Below, piece by piece: positions 14,274 through 14,518 of a DNA stretch of 14,518 bases. Position 1 is the first letter of the stretch; the number at the start of each line of letters is the position of its first letter. Made by a program: the position numbers and the translations under genes. This stretch comes from Candidatus Aminicenantes bacterium UBA4085 (GTDB taxonomy: Bacteria; Acidobacteriota; Aminicenantia; Aminicenantales; UBA4085). The DNA lies in the NCBI GenBank assembly GCA_002383325.1, contig DFYJ01000012.1:1977-16494 (forward strand). Reading direction: 5' to 3'. The notes under the pieces were generated by a model that worked only from the letters and a program-made list of their open reading frames with translations, was not told the DNA's origin and did not search any database.

Positions 14274-14518
14274 TGGTCCACAAGCCCCACCCGCCCCGCG
14301 AGATCGCCCTGTGGGTCGCCTCGTCTCTCCTGGTCGTCTCGGTCCTCTTCTTCTATCTCTGGCACATCAACGAGAAGCACCGCCTCGGCCTGCGCTCGAT
14401 CACCCGCGAGACCGAGCTCAAGGCTCTGCGGGCCGAGGTCGGCCGGCTGGAGACCCGCAAGGCCGCCCTGCTGGCCCTGGAGCGGGTCGATCGGATCGCC
14501 CGCGAAAAGCTCGGCCTG
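14270..14518 (+). CDS. ftsL: FtsL-like cell division protein, 3' end outside window
   Basis: The first 83 codons are present; the gene runs off the right edge. It starts with ATGATG, whose first ATG overlaps the rsmH stop (ATGA), and lacks a strong Shine-Dalgarno sequence, so coupling is likely. A short cytoplasmic tail is followed by one transmembrane helix (about 12-31). A periplasmic coiled coil with leucines at heptad-like spacing comes next (TELKALRAEVGRLETRKAAL). ERVDRIAREKLGL follows, the conserved C-terminal FtsL/DivIC-type motif. FtsL forms the FtsQLB divisome complex that activates septal wall synthesis. Sequence conservation in this family is low, so the call rests on topology, this motif and position after rsmH. 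Confidence 0.85.
   Translation, partial: MMVHKPHPPREIALWVASSLLVVSVLFFYLWHINEKHRLGLRSITRETELKALRAEVGRLETRKAALLALERVDRIAREKLGL

Overview
The window is a GC-rich piece of a bacterial chromosome made almost entirely of ordinary, densely packed genes, with no phage, insertion sequence, CRISPR array or RNA gene that I can see. The organism is very probably a diderm: there is an outer-membrane-type beta-barrel ending in Phe, several Sec-exported proteins and a periplasmic-type cyclophilin. The VWFA-related protein of the acidobacterial type, the FecR plus Trp-rich (DUF6600-like) protein and the paired PA-containing M28 peptidases suggest Acidobacteriota or a related lineage such as Aminicenantes. 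That placement is inference from gene content, not from a marker tree.

Layout. Positions 1-128 (minus) hold the first 42 codons of gyrB. It is divergent from a DRG/Obg-like TGS-domain GTPase (374-1375) across a 245-bp region with good promoter matches for both genes. Next comes a small beta-barrel gene (1434-2154), broken into two frames by one extra G in a G7 run. A 291-bp gap with several stem-loops precedes a large exported VWFA-related protein (2446-4452). Its 3' end overlaps by 50 bp the end of a convergent M28 metallopeptidase (4403-5950, minus).

The M28 gene is divergent from a plus-strand run: exported cyclophilin (6208-6783), an 80-residue two-helix membrane protein (6802-7044), a second M28 peptidase (7041-8531, joined by an ATGA overlap) and a membrane-anchored M23/LytM-type endopeptidase (8575-9864). 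This looks like one cell-envelope operon for protein folding, peptide degradation and wall remodelling. The FecR/Trp-rich protein (9877-11838, minus) converges on it with only 12 bp between the stop codons.

A Nudix hydrolase and a DUF2007-like protein, overlapping by 8 bp (12008-12734), follow. The window ends with the start of a division and cell wall (dcw) cluster: mraZ (12910-13380), rsmH (13377-14273) and an FtsL-like gene cut by the window edge (14270 onward), all joined by ATGA overlaps. mraZ has a near-consensus promoter and three TGGG boxes at exact 10-bp spacing, the third covering its start codon. That is the expected autoregulatory MraZ operator.

I found no clear undescribed multi-gene system. 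The points most worth checking are the G7 tract that splits the beta-barrel gene, the leaderless-looking start of the GTPase, the MraZ operator with its C7 promoter spacer, the inverted pair of M28 paralogues with a changed zinc ligand, the His-to-Asp change in the M23 motif, and the extremely Trp-rich domain of the FecR protein.
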